Shown here: positions 1-12,164 of the stretch, piece after piece | How the letters are laid out: each line of letters begins with the position of its first letter | How positions within the stretch are numbered: position 1 is the stretch's first letter | Source of the DNA: Tubulanus polymorphus | Taxonomy: Eukaryota; Nemertea; Palaeonemertea; Tubulaniformes; Tubulanidae | DNA length: 64,000 bases | Assembly: GCF_964204645.1 (NCBI RefSeq) | Contig: NC_134029.1 | Location: forward strand, 24,634,450-24,698,449 | Reading direction: 5' to 3' | Notes under the pieces: model-generated | What the model was told of the DNA's origin: nothing | Seen by the model: the letters and a program-made list of their open reading frames with translations, nothing else | Databases searched by the model: none | Translations under genes and position numbers: made by a program

Positions 1-165
1 CCTCTGACAGAATCTACACACAGATCACAGCTCGCCCAGCGATCAGATTCCACAATCACAGAGTCCAATTGGTGATCACAGACTCGCCCAGCGATCAGAC
101 CCCACAACAGACTCCACAGCGATCACAGACTCCACAGTGATCACAGACTCGCCCAGCGATGAAGC
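1..165. repeat. Irregular minisatellite at the window edge
   Basis: Imperfect tandem copies of a roughly 19-21 base unit built around gatcacagactcgcccagc, with variants such as gatcacagactccacag. The array probably continues to the left of the window. It has no coding character. Confidence 0.75.
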
Positions 166-1383
166 TCACGTCTCTTGACTCTTGAAGAGTATTAAGTGTT
201 TTACACGTGTAAATTGATATATACTTTTAAACGCATTAAAAGTTGAGAGTTTGAGAGTTTATGAAGAATCATGGTTTAACATCTGAATATAGTTTCTGAG
301 TTTTACGTGACAGAAATATTGAATATGATGGCGTTTGATTGAAGCGTTATCCACACGTACGTGGCACTGTGTCAAACCTCTTACCAGCTAGTGAGACGGG
401 GGGGGGGCGTCTTCCGCACCTCTCGTTACCTTTCTGAACCTTGTTCGTGTTCATTCTTCCCTAATAGTGGCCCAGCACACGAGTGCCAGTAACTAACACT
501 ACATCGTGATTTACACGACGCTTTTAGAAATGCAGCGAAAATATGTATTATCTCTTATTGCGTCTAAACGGGTAAAAAGTCGATTTAAGCAACGACAGAT
601 GATTAAAGCGGTTTTACTTGTGTCGTAATCACGATTACACAATCACATTCTTGACACTATTTTTTTACCTCATTTTTTGCTAATCTTCACTCGGTTTCAA
701 CTCGTTTCTCGTATTTCGGTCGAGACTGGATCAATTCCACTGAAACAACACTTCAATTCTAACACGAATAAATGCCAAAACAACACCGAAAGAAGTCTCG
801 TCATAGAGACGCGTGTTTTTGGTGTAGGTTGGGACAATAGCACTTTACCTGGTTTTTAATCAAAGGTCCAACGTTTTTCTAAGCGTCAATGGATTCTATA
901 AGTTTTTCTGAATTAATGAATATCGTGAAGAGTTGACGCTTGTTTGACCACTCTCTCTTTATCTGTGTCTGGTTGTAAACCAGTGAATGTTCGCGCCTCG
1001 CGCCTTCTATAAAAAATGCAAACAACGCTGATGTTTTTGTAAGTGTCAAACTCGCAGCTGAAAGTGATATCCGTAAAAAACCTAATGATCAGCGTTTTTA
1101 GTGTGGATATTGGGGGGAAAGCAGCCGCTGAAGTGAACGTTTGGCCACTCTAAATACAGCGGGACCTCATTGACATGTTAGACGCAGTTTGAATACCCCT
1201 TGATGCTCATGGCTTTGAGGTTTTCAATTGAATTTCTAACAAACACAAGCACCATCTCTGTCCGGGCCTGTCAATTACATAGAATAATATTATCACGAGT
1301 ATGTATTGTTAACCTTACTGCGTGAGCTGTCGAGTAGGAATCTTCAATAGTATATACCCGTGCATAAAACATCAACGCGATCC

Positions 1384-1530
1384 GTATCGGGGGAGAGGGA
1401 GAGGGGGGAGAGGAGGAGAGGGAGAGGGAGAGTGGGAGTGAGAGAGGAGGAGAGGGGAGAGGGAGAGAGAGGGAGAGGGGACAGGGGAGGGGGTGGGGAG
1501 GGGGAGAGGGGAGAGAGGGAGAGGGGAGAG
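1384..1530. repeat. Purine-rich (GGGAGA)n microsatellite
   Basis: Almost pure G/A on the + strand, in irregular gggaga/gaggga units. It generates spurious arginine/glutamate and serine/proline/leucine reading frames on the two strands. Confidence 0.9.
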
Positions 1531-2197
1531 CATACCTCCATAGAAATAACCATCATATCAACATTCAACTCAATGGGTTTTAAGTTTAACCGTTTTGTGT
1601 TTGCGCGCAGTTTTTGGACGGATCACTGTTATCTGTTATCTGTTATCTATTATTGTTGAGTTTTGATAATGCGTTTGCGAGCTTTTCATTTAAAACCTTT
1701 ACCGGTAAAATGAGTGTTCACTATACTGAGATGTCCCCCGAGCGGTGTTTTATACTGAGATAGCCCCTGTGACTTATGCAAAAAAATGCACAAACCGCGT
1801 TTGAAACTATGGACGATTAGTGCAGTTTTAGGAACACTCGAATTTCTGTTCATTTTCACAAGCATTTTGAATATTTTCTAACTGAATAATGCATTATTCG
1901 GCAGTATTTACCACTATTCCATACGAACACTTCATATACAGTAAAATTAACTATTATGAAGTTTATAGTTTCAGTTATATATTATATATGTACATGTGCT
2001 GAATCTATCGCTCAGGGGACCAGTTATCCAGTTATCCAGTTATCCAGCTGCCCAGTCATGACCCAGATAACTAAGAACAGTCTTAGACCATCTTAATATA
2101 GCTAATCTAACGATTAAGAGAAGTCTGAAGGTTTATGACCGCAAGACTTAAGTCACCACTGCGCAACACCGACTCCTAAAGTCTAAATCTAGCTGCG

Positions 2198-2223
2198 ATT
2201 ATTATTATTATTATTATTATTAA
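2198..2223. repeat. (ATT)n microsatellite
   Basis: About nine copies of the triplet att, followed by AT-rich sequence. Confidence 0.85.
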
Positions 2224-5200
2224 TTTGCATTTAATCTTGTTATAATCTACAGGAAACAAAGATAATAATAAGATGATAATGATAACTACAATGATAATGA
2301 TCATTGTTATTATTTTAGTATAAATGAACTTGTAGAAATATATTATTACTAGATTTCGGTCAGGGTTATAGATAAAATCGGTCATAGAAAAAAAATACGT
2401 TCAATTTCAAACCAGACGAGAATTATGTTGTTGTTATGATGTATTGAAGTTTTCAAAAAAAGCTTCACCAAAAGTTCGACTTCGACGACCTTAAAGTACA
2501 ACTGGTTGCGACAAGGATGTGCGCACTCGCTTTATTACATATAGATTCCAAACTGACACTTTTGAAATTGGGCTGTGAATGAATAGCGAGTTGGCGCTTC
2601 TGGAGATGTGTGAAAATCGTTATTCAATTTTTAAATTATGCATATAAATAGATAAAGCTGAATACTTGAATCATAGAGCTAGGACAAACATCGATTAAAG
2701 ATACAGGATTTCAAGTGAGGACTAGGAGAGAAGTGAGGTCTCTTCATCACTATTCACGGGACAGTAAGTGCCGGTCTTACATGCACTATCGGTCTATCTA
2801 TATTATATACTCGTCGCGTGTTCAAGTGGACCCGAACCCTCAACATCGCGCGCTTACGGCGTGCGAACCAGCCAGATAGCTTTGTGTTAATTGAAAAATC
2901 AAGAAAGAAAAAGAAAATTGAAAAAGGACAGTGTTAAATAGAGAGATGAGTGGAGATAGGGCAGATGTGGCGGGATAACATCGACCACTTTTTGCGTTTA
3001 AAGATGGTCATTTACCGTTATAAGGGTTTCAACAAAACGTTTGTGATGTTTTAAAATTGAAGGTATCTATTGGACGCTATTCCGGGTCTATCCATCGCCC
3101 GTGGACCGAGCCAATTGAGTCATCTATAACTGTCTGTTAAGGGTACTCCCTTCTTCTCTGAAGCCGCGTGTTTTAAATTTCAAAGTTTATATCTACGATG
3201 AGGTATTATCCTATCCTCGAACGGGACGCACTGAATATAAACGTTTTAAAAGACACTTCTTCAGACATTTGATGAATTCGATTAAGTTCGTTTTACTTTG
3301 AAATTAATGAAGACGTGATTTTGATGAAGGGGACACTTTTCAAGTCATCATCAAGACATCTTACTCGTGAGGGGCTGAGGAGTTGAGGAGTTGGTGCTTA
3401 TAAACCAAGTACTCATATATTTTCACTTGCAGTCGTCGTGTATACGTATCTTATACCGATATTCAAATATGACGGTCATCTAAAAGTGAAATGATAAACA
3501 GTGAAAATTGAACACAATCATAGCGCTGTATACTGGCGTCATCTAGTGACGGGGAAACGAGTTAATAATGAGACCTTCGTTGCCTCCACGACGCGCCATA
3601 CACTAGTGATCCCTACATTTCAAACCACAAATCTACAAATCAGTTTTCATTTGTGTGTAGATGATAGAGAGAGAGAGTCAGTGACCAGTCAATCATACCG
3701 AGTCCAGAACGCACAGTTCAGACTTAAGGCCAAACGTGGTCTTAAATCATAAGACTGGGGTGTTATGTAAGTAGTGAGATTGGTTCGTTTAGAACCTAAC
3801 TAAAGCTAACCAGAATGGTCTTTATACGTCGGTAGATTAACCGAAATGAGCTTAGACTGTTGTTAGATCCTGACTGATCACTGCGGGCCTCGTCAGCTGG
3901 GGGATTCCAGCCCAGCTGCCTCATACACTGGTCCCGTACTCGACGCACATTGAGATCAACTCATTAGATTGTTTTTCTCTTAAGCTTCAATGTGTGTTTT
4001 CATTTAGAATATATCAGCTCAGTTTACGACGGTTCGGTTTTATTCGGTGTTCGGTAAAATGTCATGATTTTGATAAATGTTTTTAATTGATCCGCGGTGC
4101 GGTGCATTGCAGTGCTGTGCGGTGCGGTGTTGTGCGGTTCACTTACAGTGATTGCGCAGTTGTTGAAGCAGTAGTTGATATAGTTTAATCCAGTCTGTCA
4201 CCCCTCAAACACAATACTACCTCGACATTCCATTCACTGTTAAAAAGCTATAGTTAACCCAACAGACCTTTTATAGACAGTACGTGCCCCAGACACCGGG
4301 CAAGCAGCTGTCTCTCTAACCGACCTACATCAACAACAAATGTGTCATTTCATAATATAGATCAGTGAAGAACATTCGATTTGAAGGAGAAATGAACAAT
4401 ACTTACATATTTTGAGCCTTAGTTTTTAGACATCTTAAGATTTTAAAGTTATGTGGACTAAGTCGTCGTAACTGCTATACCATCCCCACTGCACCTGGGC
4501 GCATCTCGGGCGGATGCTATACCCACCACACTGCCCTGAGTAATAGGATGCAGCTACTGGAGTTGGAGTATGCTTTTTGATTTTGTCAGTCTCTGCGCGA
4601 GTTGGTGTTTTGGGGGTTTCAGTGCTGTTGTAGAGTGCCCCCCTCCTAGTCTCTGGAATACGGCGGATGGTATGACAGTAAACACAGTGTCTGTTATAAT
4701 TAACCCCATACATCATCAAACTGATATTGATGCGATGTGATATTATGACCAGGTCTCATCTCATTCAATTCGGTGTTAATCCGTTAAATGGCCTATTGCC
4801 AGTAATTGGATCACACCCTCGTCCAATCCAGGATTATCGTGCACACGTTATTTATGATTATCAATATCTCAGTATAATCTCACGGGTATCTATCATCTCG
4901 ATATCTTTTCTATTTGAGAATATCGTTTTAAAAAGTCCCCTCTCTCTCAGTCAGTTTATAAAGATAAGAAGTCACTGTATTATCTCAATTCTTAGTTCTC
5001 AGTTGATGTCAGTTTTTATGCGCAGGTAGTTTGTTTATTTTGTCATATTTCTCATGTTTATTCTGTGGTTATTTGATAGCTGTTTTAAGAGTCGAAGTTA
5101 CGTCATGTTTTGTAAACAGTGATACATAGTTTTAGTGTTAGATTGCGAGCTCCCCACCACCCCCTCCCCCTCCCCCTCTCCTCCCAATGCTCTCTTAGTT

Positions 5201-5283
5201 CTATTGATCAGGGCCCAGTTCCACAACTCGTTTTGACTCTAAGATCTAAGAACAGAACGGTGACGTTTTACGCTGGGAATGGT

Positions 5284-5535
5284 GACGTATAACACTGGGA
5301 ATGCTGACGTATAACACTGGGAATGCTTACGTATAACACTGGGAATGGTGACGTATAACACTGGGAATGCTTACGTATAACACTGGGAATGGTGACGTAT
5401 AACACTGGGAATGCTTACGTATAACACTGGGAATGCTGACGTATAACACTGGGAATGCTGACGTATAACACTGGGAATGCTGAAGTATAACACTGGGAAT
5501 GCTGACGTATAACACTGGGAATGCTGACGTATAAC
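5284..5535. repeat. 22-bp minisatellite, about 11-12 copies
   Basis: Regular 22-base period containing tgacgtataacactgggaat, with point variants (tgacgt/ttacgt, gaatgctg/gaatggtg). Most units carry TGACGTA, which resembles half of a CRE. The array follows a copy of the gggcccagttccac motif at about 5207 that recurs elsewhere in the window. Confidence 0.9.
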
Positions 5536-5794
5536 ACATGAAACTGGCGCATTAGGCAAGACCCTAGCCTGATCGGGGGGGGGGGGGGCTGCACGACAGG
5601 GGGTGACTTCAGTGTAACCGGTGATGCGGTAACTATTACGACATCTGTTTAGTTTAGTTTCTATAGTTATGTGTTGATAAGTTGCATACAGTGTCGACTG
5701 CACTCGATGATAACATATCAAAAACTCACAACTGAAGAAAAACGAAAATATTATGTTTAGCGTAACGTCGAGGTTTATTAACCTTTAACCGTCG

Positions 5795-5897
5795 GGGCAG
5801 CGGCGGCGGCAGCGGCAGCGGCAGCAGCAGCGGCAGAAGCAGCGGCAGCAGCAGCGGCAGAAGCAGCGGCAGCAGCAGCGGCAGCAGCAGCGGCAGC
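5795..5897. repeat. (GCGGCAGCA)n trinucleotide-type repeat
   Basis: Interrupted gcg/gca/gcc triplets. They give a polyalanine frame on the minus strand, but nothing flanking looks coding, so I treat it as simple sequence. Confidence 0.8.
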
Positions 5898-5983
5898 AAG
5901 CAGAGAGACGGCGAGTTTACTGGAATCCGCTCCAGAATTCTTTATCTCGATATGTAATAACAATTTAATCTAACCCAGCTCTC

Positions 5984-6011
5984 TCCCTCCCCCCATCTCT
6001 CCCTCCCCCCA

Positions 6012-6048
<37 letters not shown>

Positions 6049-6052
6049 ACTA
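5984..6052. repeat. CT-rich microsatellite
   Basis: Two ctctctccctcccccc-like blocks run into a perfect (CT)n tract. A comparable CT then GA block lies at about 6826-6898. Confidence 0.85.
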
Positions 6053-8119
6053 CACCTCTACCTGTTGGCAGAAATTATTTCTCTTTCAAATCGTCGTCGT
6101 TAAAAATGAAATCGTGGTGGAAAATGATGGGAATGTTTGTAGAGACTGTGACGTTGTTTTTATCGAGAAGATGACATCAAACACTTTCATTTCTGGTTAA
6201 GTCGTGTATTTATCAATTGTCTGAAACCCGTGTAAAAAAACCCATAGATTCTAAAACTCCTGGGGTCCGAAAACTGGATTGGACTGAAAGTTCTCCGTTC
6301 TCTCTCGCGGAGGTTCTGTTTTAAGAAGCACCTGCCCTAATGATAAACAGGAAACTTTTGTTAAAACAGCCTCACATTTCTATCACAGTTTACAGCAGCA
6401 GCAGCAACAGAACCCCCTCAACTCTCCATCTATCTACCCCGACAAATGTTCCATTTCTTCAAAACAGTAACCTCAGTTCATAAAACTGAAATGAAAACTT
6501 ACCGATCTTCCAACCGATACTGATTCTAGAAATAATTTGAGTTTATTTGAAGTGAATACTGCAGTGCACTCTTCCTGAGTGAGAGATCAATGATTCTGAA
6601 TTCAGTGATAATTCATGTTAGTCGATGGATTCTATGAATGTTAGTGTTAACTCGCTATTCGAGTTTAGAGTCGGAACTACTGTAAAAACTTTAGATTTTT
6701 CTTTACTATAATTGAAAGAGTTTTTTTTTCTGTGATGAGAAGTTAATCGTTTTAGGCGCAGGTGAGATGTCAGTAGATAGTTTAAGAAAGGATATACTTG
6801 AATATTTTGTTTATTTCGATCACTCTCTGCCCTCTCCCCTCTCTCTCTCCTCTCTCTCTCTCTCTCCTCTCACTCAGGACAGAGAGAGAGAGAGAGTGAC
6901 ACCTGTTCTTCAGTAGAAGGGTATTTTTTGTTTTATATAATGGGCCAAGGTTCTGTTAAGCCGTGTCAGAATAATCGGTTTTTCACGTGTGTTAAAACAG
7001 ACAACTCTAACCCCAGTAATCCATTGATCATCGCCCGACTCTCCCTCTCTCCCCCTCTCTCCCCTCCCCGACAGAGGGAAATTCTTCCACCAAAAATGCA
7101 TTTCTAGTCAATTCCAAATGCGTTATGGAAATAGCCCGAACCACCACGGCTCCTCCGGTCAGGGGTTTGGGGTGACCAGTCACGTGTAGTGACTGACTGA
7201 TCCTCCAGGGGTGTTACCCACAGGCCTGTCCCAGGTCCTCTCTCTCGGGATAGGGAGGAAAAGCAGTTTTCTGTTCAATGTTAACCTCTTCAGTGGTGAA
7301 TTAGGCAAACAGATTCTGTCTCCACAATTGCACTAATTACGATGTAGTCTAATTAATCATGCCACCACACACACTGGCCCTAACCGAGTTACACACACAC
7401 ACACACACAGTATTAACAGTGAATTCCATCATATTTATTTGCATAAAATGAATTATACCAATTAATGTTGATATTAGTAGGAGTGTTGCCCGGGTTATTA
7501 ATTCGGGCAATTGAAGTCCAGTGAAGGGTTGCGATATTACATCATATTCGCCGTTCTTCAAGTAGCTGCAGTTCATTTCATCTTCTGTATCTCTTGCGTC
7601 CTCTCTCGTCAGTTATTCATCACTTGTTACCGCGCGGTCTATCGACCAATTCCCGGTCACGAGCCACCGAGTTAAAGCCTCGAACCTCTTAAAATCTGAT
7701 GAGGAATTCTCTCTCTCTCTCCCTCACTCTATCTGGTATAGTTTGTATGTATATTGCGCGAGTGGTTTGTGTGTCGCTGTATATACTCGACACTGCGACA
7801 GGGTTTTCATCGCTCAATGAACCCTGAATAATAAATAACTCTTAACCCGCTATACTATCATCATCTTCATCATCATCTTCATCTTATAGCTTCGAATATT
7901 CTGTTCTATCCTTATTGGAACTTCTCCGTTAATCATGTAGTAATTCGCAACGGCCTGGTCGGACATTTTTGGTCGGGCTAGATTTAGCCCGGGCCAAACA
8001 GACATGGGCCCATTTGACACCAGTGTGAGGTTCAGGCCAAATTTGGCTATAATGCCATCAATGAATCACGTGTTGGTACTCTGTATCTGTTCAGCAGTTT
8101 GGCTATGACTCCAGTCAGT

Positions 8120-8257
8120 CTCCTCTCTCCTCTCTCCTCTCTCCTCTCTCCTCTCTCCTCTCTCCTCTCTCCTCTCTCCTCTCTCCTCTCTCCTCTCTCC
8201 TCTCCTCCTCTCTCCTCCTCTCTACTCTCTCCTCTCTCCTCTCCTCTCTTCTCTCTG
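8120..8257. repeat. CT-rich array (short allele)
   Basis: About 138 bases of ctctcct-type units inside the first duplicate. The matching array in the second copy, 10433-10740, is about 308 bases. Confidence 0.9.
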
Positions 8258-9244
8258 CTCGGTCCATGCGTTTATATTGCACAAATCGTTCATAATGATT
8301 AGAAACGACGCGACAAGCGAGACACAAAATATAACATTGAACAGGTTTAAATTGATTGATAACCTTTAAACTAATAAACACTAATCATTTCTGACAGATA
8401 TTACAAACTATAGCTTTCATAATGGAAGTCATTGCCAGTCATCGGGCGTTTTCTTATTCTTAATTCCTATTCATCATCAACCCCTGAAATCATGGCGGCG
8501 GCGGCGGCCAGATTGATGAGTTTTCATCACAGTTTTCCGATGTAAAAGGTTCAAGGATTTCGTGGAGCTTTTGTTTTTAAACATATCGTGACAACTCTAA
8601 TTGAATGATTTGTGCGATTGATCGCATGTTCACTAGAAATCTATTTCATTTCTCGTTTCAGACGCCGTGTCGTTAGTTTTAGATATTTTAATGGTTTTTT
8701 AAACTCATGAATATTCGCGTTTATTTCTTATTGAGGTTCTTGACTTAATAAACAATTAGTGAACTGAATGAATTGGCGAGTTCACTTTTAGTTTTTTGTC
8801 GTATGAAGCGAGATGTCACTGGCTGCAAGATGACGCCATGCATTTGCAATTCAGATGCTCTTTCTCAAGTTCCCGAGAAAGCATCAAGGGCTAATTTCAG
8901 CCTGCTGCACAGTAAATAGAATTCTTGCCCAACATTTTGTCATTTGAATTAATTTTTAAACTAATGGTGGCTGATTCCAGGGTATCTCTGTATAAGTGTC
9001 AGTCTACGCTTTGTCGGTTCTACACAGAATATTCTATTTAAAATCTGTCTGTACCGAGTTTCAGAAAAATAGTCTCGAGAAATCAACGTTAACTGAGGGA
9101 GTGAGATGGGGGGGTCTCAGGAGGGGGGGGGGGTTTGTTGAGATGGAGGAGTTTTCGATAGTTTTATGCATGAGATGAAGTGTGATGCTATATTTGATAA
9201 CAAAATTTGATGTTAGTTGCAAGTGTAGTGTTTTAGTCGTGTAT

Positions 9245-9384
9245 AGCAGTAGTAGTAGTAGCTAGTAGTAGCGAGTAGTGGCTAGTTGTAGCGGCTAGTA
9301 GTATATAGTAGTAGCGGGTAGTATATAGTAGTAGCGAGTAGTATTAGCTAGTAGTATATAGTAGTAGTAGTATAGTAGTGTAGT
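9245..9384. repeat. (AGT)n-derived array (short allele)
   Basis: Degenerate agtagt/agtagcg/agtatat units totalling about 140 bases. The counterpart at 11731-12164 is about three times longer. Confidence 0.9.
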
Positions 9385-9984
9385 AAACCACAGCGGCGTG
9401 TAAAGGTTAATATGTATTTAGACTGACTGGTAACCCCACCACCCCCTGCCTGCTGCGGCTGCTGCTGCTGCTGGATGGATGGCCGCTGGATGGTTTTTTT
9501 TCGATACATTCGCAACTATCAATTACAGGTTGAGAATCAGTATTAACTGGAGTTGCTCTCCGCATTCCCGGCCGCACGACGTGTTATCATTGCGCACTAT
9601 ACAGTCTGAAGCGAGGGTTTCATAGGGATTTGTTTTGGTTTTGTTTGTAGCTGTTCTCCGCGTCCGATAACTAGTGCACTTAATGCGTCATGAAAATCAG
9701 TAAATCCAATTCTTTTTTTAAAAATTATCGTCGCTTGGTTATAATCATCGGAGTCCCAGTTGTGAGTCACAGTTGTGGAGTCCCAGTTGTGAGTCACAGT
9801 TGTGGAGTCTCAGTTGTGGAGTCTTTACTGAAGTCCAAAAGTGGTGTCTTAAATCCTAAGTCTTTAGTAAGTTGTTAGATTGGCTTTAGAACAAACGCGT
9901 GGTTGGTGAGATACGATAGCAAAACTGCAAATTTAATAGGTTGAAAAATTTGAATAAATTTTAAAAAAATTCGTGTAAAAAAAG

Positions 9985-10084
9985 NNNNNNNNNNNNNNNN
10001 NNNNNNNNNNNNNNNNNNNNNNNNNNNNNNNNNNNNNNNNNNNNNNNNNNNNNNNNNNNNNNNNNNNNNNNNNNNNNNNNNNNN
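9985..10084. other. Assembly gap (100 N)
   Basis: Exactly 100 consecutive Ns, the conventional placeholder for a gap of unknown size. Both flanks are copies of the same sequence. Confidence 0.98.
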
Positions 10085-10432
10085 GTCGCTGTATATACTC
10101 GACACTGCGACAGGGTTTTCATCGCTCAATGAACCCTGAATAATAAATAACTCTTAACCCGCTATACTATCATCATCTTCATCATCATCTTCCATCTTAT
10201 AGCTTCGAATATTCTGTTCTATCCTTATTGGAACTTCTCCGTTAATCATGTAGTAATTCGCAACGGCCTGGTCGGACATTTTTGGTCGGCTAGATTTAGC
10301 CCGGGCCAAAACAGACATGGGCCCATTTGACACCAGTGTGAGGTTCAGGCCAAATTTGGCTATAATGCCATCAATGAATCACGTGTTGGTACTCTGTATC
10401 TGTTCAGCAGTTTGGCTATGACTCCAAGTCAG

Positions 10433-10543
10433 TCTCCTCTCTCCTCTCTCCTCTCTCCTCTCTCCTCTCTCCTCCTCTCCTCCTCTCTCCTCTCCTCTCT
10501 CCTCTCTCCTCTCTCCTCTCTCCTCTCTCCTCTCTCCTCTCTC

Positions 10544-10577
<34 letters not shown>

Positions 10578-10740
10578 CTCTCTCTCTCCTCTCTCCTCTC
10601 TCCTCTCCTCTCTACTCTCTCCTCTCTCCTCTCTCCTCTCCTCCTCTCTCCTCTCTCCTCTCTCCTCTCTCCTCTCCTCTCTTCTCCTCTCCTCCTCTCT
10701 CCTCCTCTCTACTCTCTTCTCCTCTCCTCTCCTCTTCTCT
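10433..10740. repeat. CT-rich array (long allele)
   Basis: Expanded counterpart of 8120-8257, with the same flanks on both sides. Confidence 0.9.
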
Positions 10741-11730
10741 GCTCGGTCCATGCGTTTATATTGCACAAATCGTTCATAATGATTAGAAACGACGCGACAA
10801 GCGAGACACAAAATATAACATTGAACAGGTTTAAATTGATTGATAACCTTTAAACTAATAAACACTAATCATTTCTGACAGATATTACAAACTATAGCTT
10901 TCATAATGGAAGTCATTGCCAGTCATCGGGCGTTTTCTTATTCTTAATTCCTATTCATCATCAACCCCTGAAATCATGGCGGCGGCCGCGGCCAGATTGA
11001 TGAGTTTTCATCACAGTTTTCCGATGTAAAAGGTTCAAGGATTTCGTGGAGCTTTTGTTTTTTAAACATATCGTGACAACTCTAATTGAATGATTTGTGC
11101 GATTGATCGCATGTTCACTAGAAATCTATTTCATTTCTCGTTTCAGACGCCGTGTCGTTAGTTTTAGATATTTTAATGGTTTTTTAAACTCATGAATATT
11201 TCGCGTTTATTCTTATTGAGGTTCTTGACTTAATAAACAATTAGTGAACTGAATGAATTGGCGAGTTCACTTTTAGTTTTTTGTCGTATGAAGCGAGATG
11301 TCACTGGCTGCAAGATGACGCCATGCATTTGCAATTCAGATGCTCTTTCTCAAGTTCCCGAGAAAGCATCAAGGGCTAATTTCAGCCTGCTGCACAGTAA
11401 ATAGAATTCTTGCCCAACATTTTGTCATTTGAATTAATTTTTAAACTAATGGTGGCTGATTCCAGGGTATCTCTGTATAAGTGTCAGTCTACGCTTTGTC
11501 GGTTCTACACAGAATATTCTATTTAAAATCTGTCTGTACCGAGTTTCAGAAAAATAGTCTCGAGAAATCAACGTTAACTGAGGGAGTGAGATGGGGGGGG
11601 GTCTCAGGAGGGGGGGGGGTTTGTTGAGATGGAGGAGTCTTCGATAGTTTTATGCATGAGATGAAGTGTGATGCTATATTTGATAACAAAATTTGATGTT
11701 AGTTGCAAGTGTAGTGTTTTAGTCGTGTAT

Positions 11731-12164
11731 AGCAGTAGTAGTAGTAGCTAGTAGTAGCGAGTAGTGGCTAGTTGTAGCGGATAGTAGTATATAGTAGTAG
11801 CAGGTAGTATATAGTAGTAGCGAGTAGTATTAGCTAGTAGTATATAGTAGTAGCTAGTAGTAGCGGGTAGTGGCTAGTTGTAGTATATAGTAGTAGCGAG
11901 TAGTATTAGCTAGTAGTATATAGTAGTAGCTAGTAGTAGCGAGTAGTGGCTAGTTGTAGCGGATAGTAGTATGTAGTAGTAGCGGGTAGTATATAGTAGT
12001 AGCGGGTAGTATTAGCTAGTAGTATATAGTAGTAGCGGGTAGTAGTATATAGTAGTAGCGAGTAGTATTAGCTAGTAGTATATAGTAGTAGCGGGTAGTA
12101 GTATATAGTAGTAGCGAGTAGTATTAGCTAGTAGTATATAGTAGTAGTAGTATAGTAGTGTAGT
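11731..12164. repeat. (AGT)n-derived array (long allele)
   Basis: Expanded counterpart of 9245-9384. A block of roughly 50-70 bases containing agtagcgagtagtattagct recurs several times, suggesting higher-order expansion. Confidence 0.9.

Larger units (their letters stand above)
7773..9984 (+). repeat. First copy of a 2.2-2.7 kb duplicate, ending at the assembly gap
   Basis: This 2212-base segment is nearly identical to 10085-12764. The match ends on the last base before the run of Ns. Differences are a few substitutions and indels plus large length changes in a CT array and an AGT array. The best reading is that this is the right end of one contig, and that the other copy is the left end of the next contig covering the same locus. 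Confidence 0.9.

Noticed and set aside
5371-5721. Minus-strand open frames of 70 and 116 codons with repeated SIPSVI-type peptides
   Set aside because: They translate the 22-bp minisatellite; two overlapping frames show the same pattern, so there is no coding selection.
8115-10865. Long Arg/Glu- and Leu/Ser-rich frames on both strands
   Set aside because: Pure products of the CT-rich arrays, and present twice because of the duplicate around the gap.
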